Shown one piece after another: positions 1 to 7,562 of a stretch of 29,430 nucleotides of DNA. A program made the translations under genes and the position numbers. The number at the start of each line of letters is the position of its first letter. Positions within the stretch are counted from its first letter, which is position 1. The notes beneath the pieces are model-generated. The model searched no databases. It saw only the letters and a list, made by a program, of their open reading frames with translations, and was not told the origin of the DNA. Origin of the DNA: CAZLPZ01 sp964561535 (GTDB lineage: Bacteria; Pseudomonadota; Alphaproteobacteria; Micavibrionales; Micavibrionaceae); contig CAZLPZ010000021.1 of the NCBI GenBank assembly GCA_964561535.1, forward strand, positions 1 through 29,430, written 5' to 3'.

Positions 1-1
1 C

Positions 2-163
2 AAGCTCGGCATCTGCGGGGAGCATGGTGGCGACCCGGCCTCGATCGCATTCTGCGAGAAGGTCGGCCTCGACTATGTCTCATGCAGCCCCTACCGCGTC
101 CCAGTAGCCCGCCTCGCCGCCGCCCAAGCCGCCCTCGGCGTCGAGAGCGACCGCACAGCCTGA
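2..163 (+). CDS. ppdK: Pyruvate phosphate dikinase, C-terminal fragment
   Basis: Only the last 53 codons are present; the gene runs off the left edge. The frame reads KLGICGEHGGDP, then DYVSCSPYRVPVARLAAAQ, the terminal PEP/pyruvate-binding motif of PPDK. The Cys of VSCSP matches the known catalytic cysteine of the family. PPDK interconverts pyruvate + ATP + Pi and PEP + AMP + PPi in the cytoplasm. Codons are strongly GC-rich (ctc, gtc, gcc, cgc), unlike cobS, secD or kdsB further right, which use many aaa, gaa, gat and ttg codons. Together with the C tracts at 355-404 this suggests the fragment may not belong beside the rest of the window. Identification is firm; its linkage to the neighbours is doubtful. 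Confidence 0.9.
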   Translation, partial: KLGICGEHGGDPASIAFCEKVGLDYVSCSPYRVPVARLAAAQAALGVESDRTA

Positions 164-172
164 CCCCCAAAC

Positions 173-195
173 GCCGGGCGCAACCAACGCCCGGC
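173..195 (+). terminator. Hairpin after ppdK
   Basis: Perfect 8-bp stem GCCGGGCG/CGCCCGGC with loop CAACCAA, starting 10 bases after the ppdK stop. No T run follows, so it is at best a weak intrinsic terminator or 3'-end stabiliser. Confidence 0.4.
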
Positions 196-415
196 CCACC
201 GGCGCCCACGCCGCCTGCGCCGTCAGCAGCCCCCTCGTCGTCATGGCGTCCCGCTCGCTCGCTGTCAGGACCACCTCATCGCCGTCGCGCCACCCCGCTC
301 ACCGTCATGCCCCGCGAACGCCGGGCCCCCACGCCCTGCATCCCGCCCAACCCGCCCCCCCCCCCCCCCCCCCCCAACCGCGCCCCCCCCCCCCCCCCCC
401 CCCCGGGGCCCCCCA
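196..415. other. GC-rich low-complexity stretch with two poly-C tracts
   Basis: No gene is supported here. The sequence is proline/arginine-codon-like GC-rich DNA that decays into C21 (355-375), a short AACCGCG spacer, C22 (383-404), GGGG and C6 (409-414). Base composition changes abruptly to about 45-50% GC at about 415. Open frames crossing it encode only poly-Pro or poly-Gly and look spurious. It reads as an assembly or sequencing artefact. Confidence 0.7.
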
Positions 416-915
416 TCAGCGGAATTTTCTCGTGTTGAATAATCTTCAGGTAATGATTTAAATACATCCTGTAACATATTGGAAAACTTGCCAAGATCTC
501 TTTTATATTTGTAGGCATAGCTTTGATAAGTGTACACATAATCTTGATCTGTAACTTGAAACCGCCTGAGCAATTGCCCGTTTTGCGCCCGTTCGGTAAT
601 CACCAGGCGATCAAGTAATCCAGGAATAACGCTCCACCGCGAAGGGGGTAAAACCGGGTCATACGCCATCTGCAACAGCGATTCATAATAAAGTCCGTAA
701 TTCACCCATGGCCACGTCGCAACCACTCCCCCCTTTTGATATTGTTCAACGATAATATCACGTGAGAGCATCCCCTCCTTTGGGGTAAAAACCTGGGCAT
801 GAGCCTCCCCAGACATAAAAAGGAATATAGCCCATAAAAAATAAACCACACCCAAACGAGATAGAGAACCTATGTTTGTCATACTTGCAAATTGACGTGG
901 GGACGGTATAGTCAC
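416..915 (-). CDS. Secreted hypothetical protein, 3' end lost at the poly-C junction
   Basis: Function not recognised. Starting from GTG at 915, which has a good ribosome site (GAAAGG, 5 nt away), the product has an N-terminal signal peptide with hydrophobic core VVYFLWAIFLFMSG and a probable AHA-Q cleavage site. About 125 further residues follow, rich in Tyr, Gln and Leu (for example WPWVNYGLYYESLLQMAYDP). An in-frame ATG at 882 is an alternative start. After residue ~166 the frame enters the poly-C tract and becomes a Gly run, so the natural C-terminus is missing; the frame stays open to 265 but that part is artefactual. The gene is divergent from yajC with 36 nt between starts. Probably periplasmic or exported. 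Confidence 0.6.
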
Positions 916-951
916 GGCAGCCTTTCATATAAAACACAGGATGACGAAAAG

Positions 952-1359
952 ATGATAATCAATCAAGCCCATGCAGAAGATGCCGCCATTACCGTAACAA
1001 CCCCGGCCACGACAGCAACAACCGCCACCGTTGGTTCCGCCCCGGCGATCATGCCCCCCCCGCCAATGGACGCCACCACGGGACTATTGTGGAACGTCGG
1101 ATTCATTGCCGTTATGGTTATGATGTTTTATTTACTGTTGATCCGCCCGCAACAAAAACGGGCCCAAGAACAAATATCGATGATCAAGGCGTTAAAAAAA
1201 GGCGACAAGATTGTCTTACAATCCGGTATGATCGCAACCATTGACGGGATCCCCACCGAAGGTCAAGAGATAACCGTGGCCTTTGTCGATGGGCACAAAG
1301 CCGTTGTCTTACGGTCCGCCATTGCCGGGACGTATGAGAGTATTGTGAAGGCGAAGTGA
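952..1359 (+). CDS. yajC: Sec translocon accessory protein YajC
   Basis: A 135-residue small inner-membrane protein that associates with SecD-SecF and the SecYEG channel. After a 45-residue Ala/Thr/Pro-rich N-terminus comes one membrane segment (about 46-64, ending YLLLIRPQQKR). The cytoplasmic YajC domain follows, with the usual order IRPQQKR, LKKGDKIVLQSGMIATI and VAFVDGHKAVVLRSAI. The frame is open back to 892, but ATG 952 lies just after an AGG-containing site and removes a sequence with no family similarity. The N-terminal extension is longer than in enteric YajC (about 110 aa in total). It is first in the yajC-secD-secF cluster; the 122-nt gap to secD holds a long imperfect hairpin. Confidence 0.93.
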   Translation: MIINQAHAEDAAITVTTPATTATTATVGSAPAIMPPPPMDATTGLLWNVGFIAVMVMMFYLLLIRPQQKRAQEQISMIKALKKGDKIVLQSGMIATIDGIPTEGQEITVAFVDGHKAVVLRSAIAGTYESIVKAK

Positions 1360-1364
1360 TTATC

Positions 1365-1452
1365 ATCCCGGAAAAGGTGTAGCGATTATCCGGAACCTTC
1401 TGCAACAAGAACTGATCAAGATCTCGAATACCCCCTACACGCTTTTCGGGAT
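1365..1452 (+). repeat. Long imperfect inverted repeat between yajC and secD
   Basis: Arms 1365-1382 and 1435-1452 pair over 17 bp (ATCCCG, AAAAG and GTGTAG against their complements) with one bulged G on each side (1371, 1441). They enclose 52 nt. The end of the structure is 29 nt before the secD start. No T run follows, so it is not an obvious terminator; an RNA processing or translation-control site is possible. Confidence 0.5.
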
Positions 1453-1481
1453 AGCAGCTTATTAAGGATATAAAATAACAA

Positions 1482-3047
1482 ATGATCTATATCTCCCGCT
1501 TTAAAATCATTCTGATCATGGCCTCGTGCCTACTCGCGTTTTTATATGCCGCGCCGAATGTTGTCTCGCAAACCACGCGCGACACCCTCGCCACGCATTT
1601 CGCCGGGTGGCTGCCCATCAAAGGCGTGTCCTTGGGTCTCGATTTACGCGGCGGATCGCATTTATTGTTGCAAGTTGATCTAGATACGGTAATGCGCGAC
1701 AAAATGGATGATCTGGCACAATCCATTCGAGGGAAATTCAAAGACGATAAAATTGACGGGGCGGGTTTCACCGCCCAACCTGGCGCAGTTACGATCACAT
1801 TCCCCGATGCAACCACTGCTGATACCGCGCGAAAATCCATCCGCAAGACCGAGGAAGGATTATTGATTGAAGACGGGGCCCTGCCATCAACCGTTCGGGT
1901 AACATACGACGACATGACCTTACGCGCGATTAAAACGCAAGTTCTCTCACAATCGATTGAAATCGTCCGCCGTCGTGTGGACGAAAGCGGAACGCGTGAA
2001 TCCACCATCGTACGGTCAGGCGATGATCGCATTCTCATTCAAATCCCTGGGTTAGATAACCCACAACGTATCAAGGAACTTTTAGGTCGGACCGCCAAAA
2101 TGACCTTTCATTTAGTCGACACATCAATGACACCCGGCGTGGGCAGTAAAATTTTGTCGATGCAAACGGCACCGGGCGAACAATCCCAAAAAATCGCCAT
2201 CAAACGTCGCGCGATGTTGACAGGCGATATGGTGACGGGAGCATCCCCCTCGTTTGATCAAAACAATGCCCCCGTCGTCAGTTTTAAATTGAACAGTACC
2301 GGCGCCCGTCGTTTTTGTGATGTCACGCGCGAAAACACTGGATCCCCCTTTGCCATCGTTTTGGATGACGTGGTCATTTCAGCCCCGCGCATTAACGAAC
2401 CCATTTGCGGGGGATCGGCCCAAATTTCGGGCAGTTTTACCGTTGCCGAAACATCCGACCTTTCCTTATTATTACGTGCAGGGGCGTTACCAGCCCCTTT
2501 AAAAGTAATTGAAGAACGTACCGTGGGACCCTCGCTTGGATCTGATTCTGTGGCGGCCGGGAAAACGGCCGCGATTGTCGGGATGGTCTTGGTTATGGTC
2601 AATATGATTATCTCGTATGGTTTATTCGGTGTCTTTGCAGCCATGGCACTCGCCATAAATTTAATCATGATTTTGGCGATTTTATCGTTCATCGGGGCAA
2701 CGTTAACCTTGCCAGGTATTGCCGGGATTGTATTAACCATCGGCATGGCTGTTGATGCAAACGTATTGATATTTGAACGCGTGCGTGAAGAATTACGAAA
2801 TGGGAAATCGGTTATTGCGGCCCTCGAAGCCGGATACGCCCGGGCCTTTGATACAATTATTGACAGCAATCTAACCACCCTTATCGCAGCGCTTGTTTTA
2901 TTCATGCTGGGGTCAGGCCCTATCAAGGGATTTGCAATTACGTTATCCATCGGAATTGTCACATCGATTTATTGTGCCGTCATGGTAACACGATTAATGG
3001 TGGTGACGTGGGTACGACGTACCCGCCCTACAACATTGGTTATTTAG
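1482..3047 (+). CDS. secD: Protein translocase subunit SecD
   Basis: A 521-residue RND-superfamily membrane protein that, with SecF, uses proton motive force to pull preproteins out on the periplasmic side. Visible features: N-terminal membrane helix (about 7-25); the SecD signature LGLDLRGGSHLLLQVD at 51-66; a large periplasmic region (about 70-350) with the conserved RRRVDESGTRE segment; five hydrophobic segments from about 360 to 515. GMAVDANVLIFERVREEL carries the conserved Asp-Asn pair linked to proton coupling. It is shorter than E. coli SecD (615 aa), as is common in alphaproteobacteria. The start has AAGGA upstream. secF begins 12 nt after the stop, so the two are co-transcribed. Confidence 0.97.
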   Translation: MIYISRFKIILIMASCLLAFLYAAPNVVSQTTRDTLATHFAGWLPIKGVSLGLDLRGGSHLLLQVDLDTVMRDKMDDLAQSIRGKFKDDKIDGAGFTAQPGAVTITFPDATTADTARKSIRKTEEGLLIEDGALPSTVRVTYDDMTLRAIKTQVLSQSIEIVRRRVDESGTRESTIVRSGDDRILIQIPGLDNPQRIKELLGRTAKMTFHLVDTSMTPGVGSKILSMQTAPGEQSQKIAIKRRAMLTGDMVTGASPSFDQNNAPVVSFKLNSTGARRFCDVTRENTGSPFAIVLDDVVISAPRINEPICGGSAQISGSFTVAETSDLSLLLRAGALPAPLKVIEERTVGPSLGSDSVAAGKTAAIVGMVLVMVNMIISYGLFGVFAAMALAINLIMILAILSFIGATLTLPGIAGIVLTIGMAVDANVLIFERVREELRNGKSVIAALEAGYARAFDTIIDSNLTTLIAALVLFMLGSGPIKGFAITLSIGIVTSIYCAVMVTRLMVVTWVRRTRPTTLVI

Positions 3048-3059
3048 GGAATATAAATT

Positions 3060-4028
3060 ATGGCTTTTCGTTTTAAACTTGCCCCTGACAACACGACCTT
3101 TGATTTTATGGGTAAGCGATATTTGACCTTTGCGATATCTCTTATCCTGGTCTTTGGGTCATTGGGTTTGGTTGTATTCAAGGGGCTAAATTTTGGCGTT
3201 GATTTCGCCGGGGGCACTTTAATTGAAATTAAAACCCCCACAGTCCCGAACATCGATCATTTACGCGACAGTTTGCACCATTTGAATGTCGGATCCATTT
3301 CCTTACAAGAATTTGGCGATCCTCAAAATATTTTAATCCGGTTGGGAGCAAGTGATTCAGGAACACAAGAATCCCAAACAGCCGCCATTGAAAAAATAAA
3401 ATCAACCCTCGAATCGGAATTCTCAGGGGAAACGCCGGATTATCGCCGGATTGAGTATGTTGGACCTCAGGTCGGCGGCGAATTGATCCGCACCGGGATT
3501 TTGGCAATGGTCCTGTCGATGATCGGTGTTTTAATATATGTTGCCGCGCGCTTTGAATGGCAATTTGGTGTCGCCTGCGTCATGGCCGTTTTACGCGATG
3601 CCATTATCACATTGGGCTTTTTTGCCCTGACCGGGTGGGAATTTGATTTAGCGACCATGGGGGCCGTCTTATTAGTTGCCGGATATTCCTTGAATGACAC
3701 GATTGTCGTTTTCGACCGCGTGCGCGAAAACATGCGCAAATACAAAAAAATGTCGATGTTTGATTTGTGTAATTTGTCGGTGAACCAAACATTATCACGG
3801 TCATTAATGACATCCTTTACAACATTATTGGCATTGTCCGCCCTCGCCATTTTTGGAGGGACAGTGATCCGCGGTTTTACCTGTGCTTTGATTGTCGGTA
3901 TTGTCGTTGGAACATTCTCATCAACTTTTGTTGCCGCGGCGACGTTATTGTCATTGGGGATAAGGTCCAATAAAAATCCTCCAAATCCTGGATCACGGGG
4001 CGATAACGCCCTTGAAACGACCGTATAA
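3060..4028 (+). CDS. secF: Protein translocase subunit SecF
   Basis: A 322-residue inner-membrane partner of SecD. The N-terminal helix (about 21-40) is followed by NFGVDFAGGTLIEI (43-56), the SecF counterpart of the SecD signature. Then come a smaller periplasmic domain, the IEYVGPQVGGELIRTG segment and five further membrane helices. GYSLNDTIVVFDRVREN near 208-224 is the classic SecF motif with the Asp-Asn/Asp residues of the proton path. Length is normal for the family. The ribosome site AGGGAA precedes the ATG. It sits 12 nt after secD and 2 nt before the next gene, a tight operon. Confidence 0.97.
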   Translation: MAFRFKLAPDNTTFDFMGKRYLTFAISLILVFGSLGLVVFKGLNFGVDFAGGTLIEIKTPTVPNIDHLRDSLHHLNVGSISLQEFGDPQNILIRLGASDSGTQESQTAAIEKIKSTLESEFSGETPDYRRIEYVGPQVGGELIRTGILAMVLSMIGVLIYVAARFEWQFGVACVMAVLRDAIITLGFFALTGWEFDLATMGAVLLVAGYSLNDTIVVFDRVRENMRKYKKMSMFDLCNLSVNQTLSRSLMTSFTTLLALSALAIFGGTVIRGFTCALIVGIVVGTFSSTFVAAATLLSLGIRSNKNPPNPGSRGDNALETTV

Positions 4029-4030
4029 AA

Positions 4031-4384
4031 ATGGTTGATATCACCCCCCTGATCCGATCCGACTCACGCGTGATCCAAGGGTATAGCGCAGGATCCATTC
4101 GCGTATCAGGAGCCCTGTATACAAAACCCATATGTGTAACCGTTTCATCGGTCACAGAATGGTCCGGCGATATTGCGGATTTATCCTTTGGGGATGAGAA
4201 TTCAAATATTGAACTGGTCTTAATTGGATTATCTCGCGTGGATGGCCCCTTGCCCCAAATGACCCGCGATAAACTACGCGCACGCGGCTGGTCCATTGAA
4301 GTTATGGAGATCGGCGCAGCGTGCCGGACCTATAACGTGTTGATGGCCGATGGGCGAAACGTCGGTGTCGCCCTGCAGATTTAA
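4031..4384 (+). CDS. Mth938-like / NDUFAF3-family protein (DUF498)
   Basis: A 117-residue protein of the Mth938-like fold, related to the mitochondrial complex I assembly factor NDUFAF3. Visible marks: an N-terminal region ending in a short strand with 'IQGYSAGSIRVSG', then 'ELVLIGLSRVDGPLP' and 'ARGWSIEVMEIGAACRTYNVLMADGRNV', matching the family pattern (iGtG.....p......l...g..vevM.T.aAcrTyN.L..egR.v). Alphaproteobacteria commonly keep this gene right after secF. The biochemical role is unknown; a part in membrane-protein or respiratory complex assembly is inferred from the mitochondrial homologue. It starts 2 nt after the secF stop, so it is very likely translationally coupled. It converges with the next gene across 3 nt. 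Confidence 0.82.
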   Translation: MVDITPLIRSDSRVIQGYSAGSIRVSGALYTKPICVTVSSVTEWSGDIADLSFGDENSNIELVLIGLSRVDGPLPQMTRDKLRARGWSIEVMEIGAACRTYNVLMADGRNVGVALQI

Positions 4385-4387
4385 AGA

Positions 4388-4768
4388 TTAAGCCACGCTC
4401 TCTGTCACATCAGAAATCATTTGTTCTTTTACAAGTAACCGATCATATCGGGTTTTCAATACCGTTTCAGCCAATTGCTTTAAACTCCCATGACCGGCAC
4501 GTCGATGTCCTTCATCCGTGGCCGCCGCACGAAAATATAACGTCACAAAAACCCTTATCGCAGCGGTCAGCGAACTTTCTGCGCGCTTTCGTTTTGCAAT
4601 TAACGAACATAAAATATGAATACTACACCGTTCGCGCGCGGCAATATCCCGCAAGGCTTGCCAAACTTCGGGTTCGAGTCTCACAGATGTCCGACGGCCC
4701 AAAACACAAATATTATGGGACACAAGTCCCGATAAACGAGACGCGTTATCTCCTATATCTGCCTGCAT
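4388..4768 (-). CDS. Ribbon-helix-helix domain protein (RHH_4-like)
   Basis: A 126-residue protein with a core starting near residue 25. RRTSVRLEPEVWQALRDIAARERCSIHILCSLIAKRKRAESSLTAAIRVFVTLYFR fits the alphaproteobacterial RHH_4 pattern: a strand R-S-V-R-L-E, helix A around 'EVWQALRDIA', helix B around 'SIHILCSLIA', then the terminal 'SLTAAIRVFVTLYF' segment. Such domains usually bind DNA as dimers and act as small repressors. The C-terminal ~45 residues are basic and unassigned. Divergent from the J-domain gene with a 162-nt AT-rich gap, which would be the place for an operator. No target is visible. Confidence 0.75.
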   Translation of the reverse strand: MQADIGDNASRLSGLVSHNICVLGRRTSVRLEPEVWQALRDIAARERCSIHILCSLIAKRKRAESSLTAAIRVFVTLYFRAAATDEGHRRAGHGSLKQLAETVLKTRYDRLLVKEQMISDVTESVA

Positions 4769-4930
4769 TTTTTCCCCACAAAAAAATGTCTATATGAAAG
4801 AGGCCCATGTTCAAAGTAAGCATATCGAATTGTATATAAAATGCAACTATAAATTGATATCAAATCCTCCCTTTTTAAAAACACTGTTGAAATGCACAAG
4901 TTTCCTGTAAAATAAAAAGATGGGGAAGAA

Positions 4931-5542
4931 ATGCCGCAAATAAAATTAAAACAAAACTCGCCTGATTTTATCGATCTTACGCCGCGATTATTGCCACACC
5001 GGCCCCGCGCGCAGCGATGCGATATGCCGGCGTGCCCAAATACGGGGGATCACCGCGCGCCAAAGGACCGGTCCCTTTCGACCCATTATCATTTCTGTTT
5101 CGATCATGTTCAGGAATATAACGCGGCGTGGAATTTCTTTGCTGGTATGGCTGACCGCGACGTTGAACGCCATATTATTGAAAGTTTTTATGGCGATCGC
5201 CCCACCTGGCGCGCCGATTCATATCGGGGGATCGAAGCCGAACTTCACCGCCGTATTGACGCCGAGCGGTTCTTTACGGCCGATGACCCCGAACCCGAAA
5301 AAAATGCGGAACCCACCGGGAACCCAACGCTTGATGCGTTAAATATATTAAACCTGACCGCGCCCACAACATTTGACGCGATCAAAAAGCGTTACCGGAC
5401 ACTCGCCAAAAAATATCACCCCGATCACCATGAACAAGATACCGTCAACCGCGGACACAACGAAGAACTTTTGAAACGGATCAATATGGCGTATACAATA
5501 TTAAAAGTGGCGTATGCAGACGGATCCTCTGTTCTTCAATAA
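4931..5542 (+). CDS. J-domain (DnaJ-like) protein upstream of cobS
   Basis: A 203-residue protein. The N-terminal part has a Cys/His-rich pattern (RCDMPACPNTGDHRAPKDRS and HYHFCFDHVQEYNAAWNFFAGM), which could bind a metal. The C-terminal ~70 residues are a J-domain: DALNILNLTAPTTFDAIKKRYRTLAKKYHPDHH with the HPD motif at 163-165, needed to stimulate Hsp70 ATPase. This two-part architecture is a recognised alphaproteobacterial family that often lies just upstream of cobS. The start has a strong GGGGAAG site. The 33-nt gap to cobS suggests co-transcription. A chaperone role for the CobST complex is attractive but only an inference from position. Confidence 0.85.
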   Translation: MPQIKLKQNSPDFIDLTPRLLPHRPRAQRCDMPACPNTGDHRAPKDRSLSTHYHFCFDHVQEYNAAWNFFAGMADRDVERHIIESFYGDRPTWRADSYRGIEAELHRRIDAERFFTADDPEPEKNAEPTGNPTLDALNILNLTAPTTFDAIKKRYRTLAKKYHPDHHEQDTVNRGHNEELLKRINMAYTILKVAYADGSSVLQ

Positions 5543-5575
5543 CCTCAATCTAATTTAGCTATTAAGGATTTTTTT

Positions 5576-6589
5576 ATGTCCAACGACCCCAAACTTGAAC
5601 CGATGTCCGCATCGTTTGATATCACGACCCTGTCCAGTACATCCGTCAAATATACCAGTATTCCTGATAAAATGTATAATATCCGGGACACATTTGGCAT
5701 TGATCTCGATGGGCAGGTCCCTGGATATATGAATGACCACCCAAACGTGCCGGAAATTGACCCCACCTATAAATTTGATTTTACAACGACCCAGGCGATT
5801 CTGGCCGGGTTTTCATTCAACCGCCGGGTGATGGTTCAGGGGTATCACGGGACGGGGAAATCATCCCATATTGAACAGGTCGCCGCGCGGTTAAAATGGC
5901 CGTGCGTCCGGATTAACCTCGATTCCCATGTCTCACGCCTGGATTTGATCGGCAAGGATGTGATTACACTGCGTGAAGGAAAACAGATCACAGAATATCG
6001 TCAAGGGTTGTTGCCGTGGGCCATCCAAAACCCGGTCGCATTAGTGTTTGATGAATATGACGCGGGTCGCCCGGACGTCATGTTCGTGATCCAACGCGTG
6101 CTCGAAACCGAAGGACGATTGACGTTGCTCGATCAAAATATGGTCATTCGCCCGCACCCCGCCTTTCGGTTATTTGCAACCGCCAACACGATTGGATTGG
6201 GGGATACATCGGGCCTGTATCACGGCACGCACCAAATTAACCAAGGCCAAATGGACCGATGGAATATCGTCACCAAATTGAATTACCTGTCGCCCGAACA
6301 TGAAATCGCGGTTGTTCTTGCCAAAGTACCGTCCTTTAATACCGATACGGGACGCGCCAATATCGCCGCCATGGTACAAATGGCCAACTTGACGCGTGCC
6401 GGGTTCAAGGCCGGAGACCTGTCAACCGTCATGTCCCCCCGGACCGTTATTGCGTGGGCCGAGAATATATTAATCTTTAATAACCGAGACCAAGCCTTTC
6501 GGGTCAGTTTCATGAACCGGTGTGACGACCCCGAATGGCCCATATTAAATGAGTATTATCAACGGTGTTTTGGGGTGGAGATCTCTTAA
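5576..6589 (+). CDS. cobS: Cobaltochelatase subunit CobS (AAA+ ATPase)
   Basis: A 337-residue MoxR/CbbQ-like AAA+ ATPase that works with CobT and CobN to insert cobalt into hydrogenobyrinate a,c-diamide in aerobic B12 synthesis. The N-terminal ~75 residues hold the conserved DTFGIDLDGQVPG segment. Walker A is GYHGTGKSS (89-97) and Walker B is ALVFDEYDAG with D159-E160; 'LFATANTIGLGDTSGLYHGTHQINQGQMDRW' covers sensor 1 and the arginine-finger region. Length matches the family. The ribosome site AAGGA is present. No other cobalamin gene (cobN) is in the window. Unusually, cobT does not follow directly: an AT-rich orphan gene lies between. Confidence 0.96.
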   Translation: MSNDPKLEPMSASFDITTLSSTSVKYTSIPDKMYNIRDTFGIDLDGQVPGYMNDHPNVPEIDPTYKFDFTTTQAILAGFSFNRRVMVQGYHGTGKSSHIEQVAARLKWPCVRINLDSHVSRLDLIGKDVITLREGKQITEYRQGLLPWAIQNPVALVFDEYDAGRPDVMFVIQRVLETEGRLTLLDQNMVIRPHPAFRLFATANTIGLGDTSGLYHGTHQINQGQMDRWNIVTKLNYLSPEHEIAVVLAKVPSFNTDTGRANIAAMVQMANLTRAGFKAGDLSTVMSPRTVIAWAENILIFNNRDQAFRVSFMNRCDDPEWPILNEYYQRCFGVEIS

Positions 6590-6619
6590 CCCATTGATAT
6601 TAAATAATATATATAAATG

Positions 6620-6647
6620 TTGATTTTTATGTCCAATAAGATATAAG
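6620..6647 (+). promoter_or_regulatory. Possible promoter for the orphan gene at 6690
   Basis: TTGATT (6620-6625), 16-nt spacer, TATAAG (6642-6647) in the very AT-rich 100-nt cobS downstream gap. Plausible but not strong. Confidence 0.3.
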
Positions 6648-6689
6648 ATCTGCCTAATTTCAACAATTATTTCGTAAAGAAACAACGTC

Positions 6690-7562
6690 ATGCTTGGCTT
6701 ATTTGGCTTATTTAGAAGATCTCCAACTCCTGACTTTAAAGTCAGTCCCTCCATGCAAGGCGCAATAACAGGCGCAGATGCTAAGCCTCCTATGTCTATA
6801 GCCAGACCTATAACTAATTCTCATAAAAATAATCCTTTAGCGACGAGCAAGGTAAGTGAATTACCATTAGGGTCTACCCCAGATGAAGTCGTAAATATCG
6901 CTATACATTTTTCAGATGCCGCTAATCGGATGCGTAAGATTAACGCTAAAAGCGCTGAAATAAAATCATTTTTTGCTAAAATTGGCTTTGAATTATCCCC
7001 CCCTACTTTTAAAGAAATCACTGCATCAAGAGGTTTATTAGATTCTCTCAACTTTTCTTTTCAAGCAAAGAAACCTATACAAGTTCCCAATGTTCCAACT
7101 GCACGAGGATATATACCAAAGCCCGAAGAACATGATTTATACAATTTGCGTGTTCGTTATACTCAATCTCCACCGAATACCCCCAACAATACAGAATTAT
7201 CTTTTGAACTCGTCCAATTAAACCCAGATGGATCAGATAGAGAATCAATTGGTTCGATTTGTGTAACAAACACCGTATCTGACAACACGGTGTATATTCT
7301 TAGAGGCTTAACAAAAAATAATTCTAATCATCAGAGCCCTTCAGAAGCTCCTTTTCGAGACTTTGCAACAAAATTTGTTGCAAACAACTTTTGGCTCTAC
7401 TCATTTTGCGCTCCATTATGGGATCCTACTCTTCCCCAAATACTCCCAGATGGATCTCTTGTCGAACGGAAAGCCCCTGGCACTAGCACTATTGTTCGAC
7501 CACCAAACAACGTGTTAAAAGCAGCTGATGGAACTACTGCACCCTCTTCCCCCACCCCCTGA
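6690..7562 (+). CDS. Orphan protein between cobS and cobT
   Basis: 290 residues, not recognised. Codon use is AT-rich (about 40% GC by eye) against GC-richer cobS and cobT. The N-terminus MLGLFGLFRR is short and hydrophobic-basic. The rest is soluble-looking, with many Ser, Pro, Asn and Thr and no membrane helix or clear motif. A central part (about residues 60-240) looks globular (for example EVVNIAIHFSDAANRMRKINAKSAEIKSFFAKIGFEL) and the C-terminus is disordered (PPNNVLKAADGTTAPSSPTP). The ribosome site is weak. The last 35 nt overlap the presumed cobT start in another frame. It splits the cobS-cobT pair, suggesting a late insertion. Function unknown. Confidence 0.65.
   Translation: MLGLFGLFRRSPTPDFKVSPSMQGAITGADAKPPMSIARPITNSHKNNPLATSKVSELPLGSTPDEVVNIAIHFSDAANRMRKINAKSAEIKSFFAKIGFELSPPTFKEITASRGLLDSLNFSFQAKKPIQVPNVPTARGYIPKPEEHDLYNLRVRYTQSPPNTPNNTELSFELVQLNPDGSDRESIGSICVTNTVSDNTVYILRGLTKNNSNHQSPSEAPFRDFATKFVANNFWLYSFCAPLWDPTLPQILPDGSLVERKAPGTSTIVRPPNNVLKAADGTTAPSSPTP

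Noticed and set aside
82..461. Pro/Arg-rich open frames on the plus strand and Gly-rich frames on the minus strand
   Set aside because: They arise from the poly-C tracts and GC-rich junk; no ribosome site or family similarity, and they shadow the ppdK end.
1487..3970. Long minus-strand open frames opposite secD and secF (183, 234 and 167 codons)
   Set aside because: Low-complexity antisense shadows of strongly identified membrane-protein genes; composition mirrors the sense codons.
4769..4930. Promoter TTGAAA-TAAAAT before the J-domain gene
   Set aside because: Spacer of about 15 nt is too short and the region is AT-rich enough to give such matches by chance.
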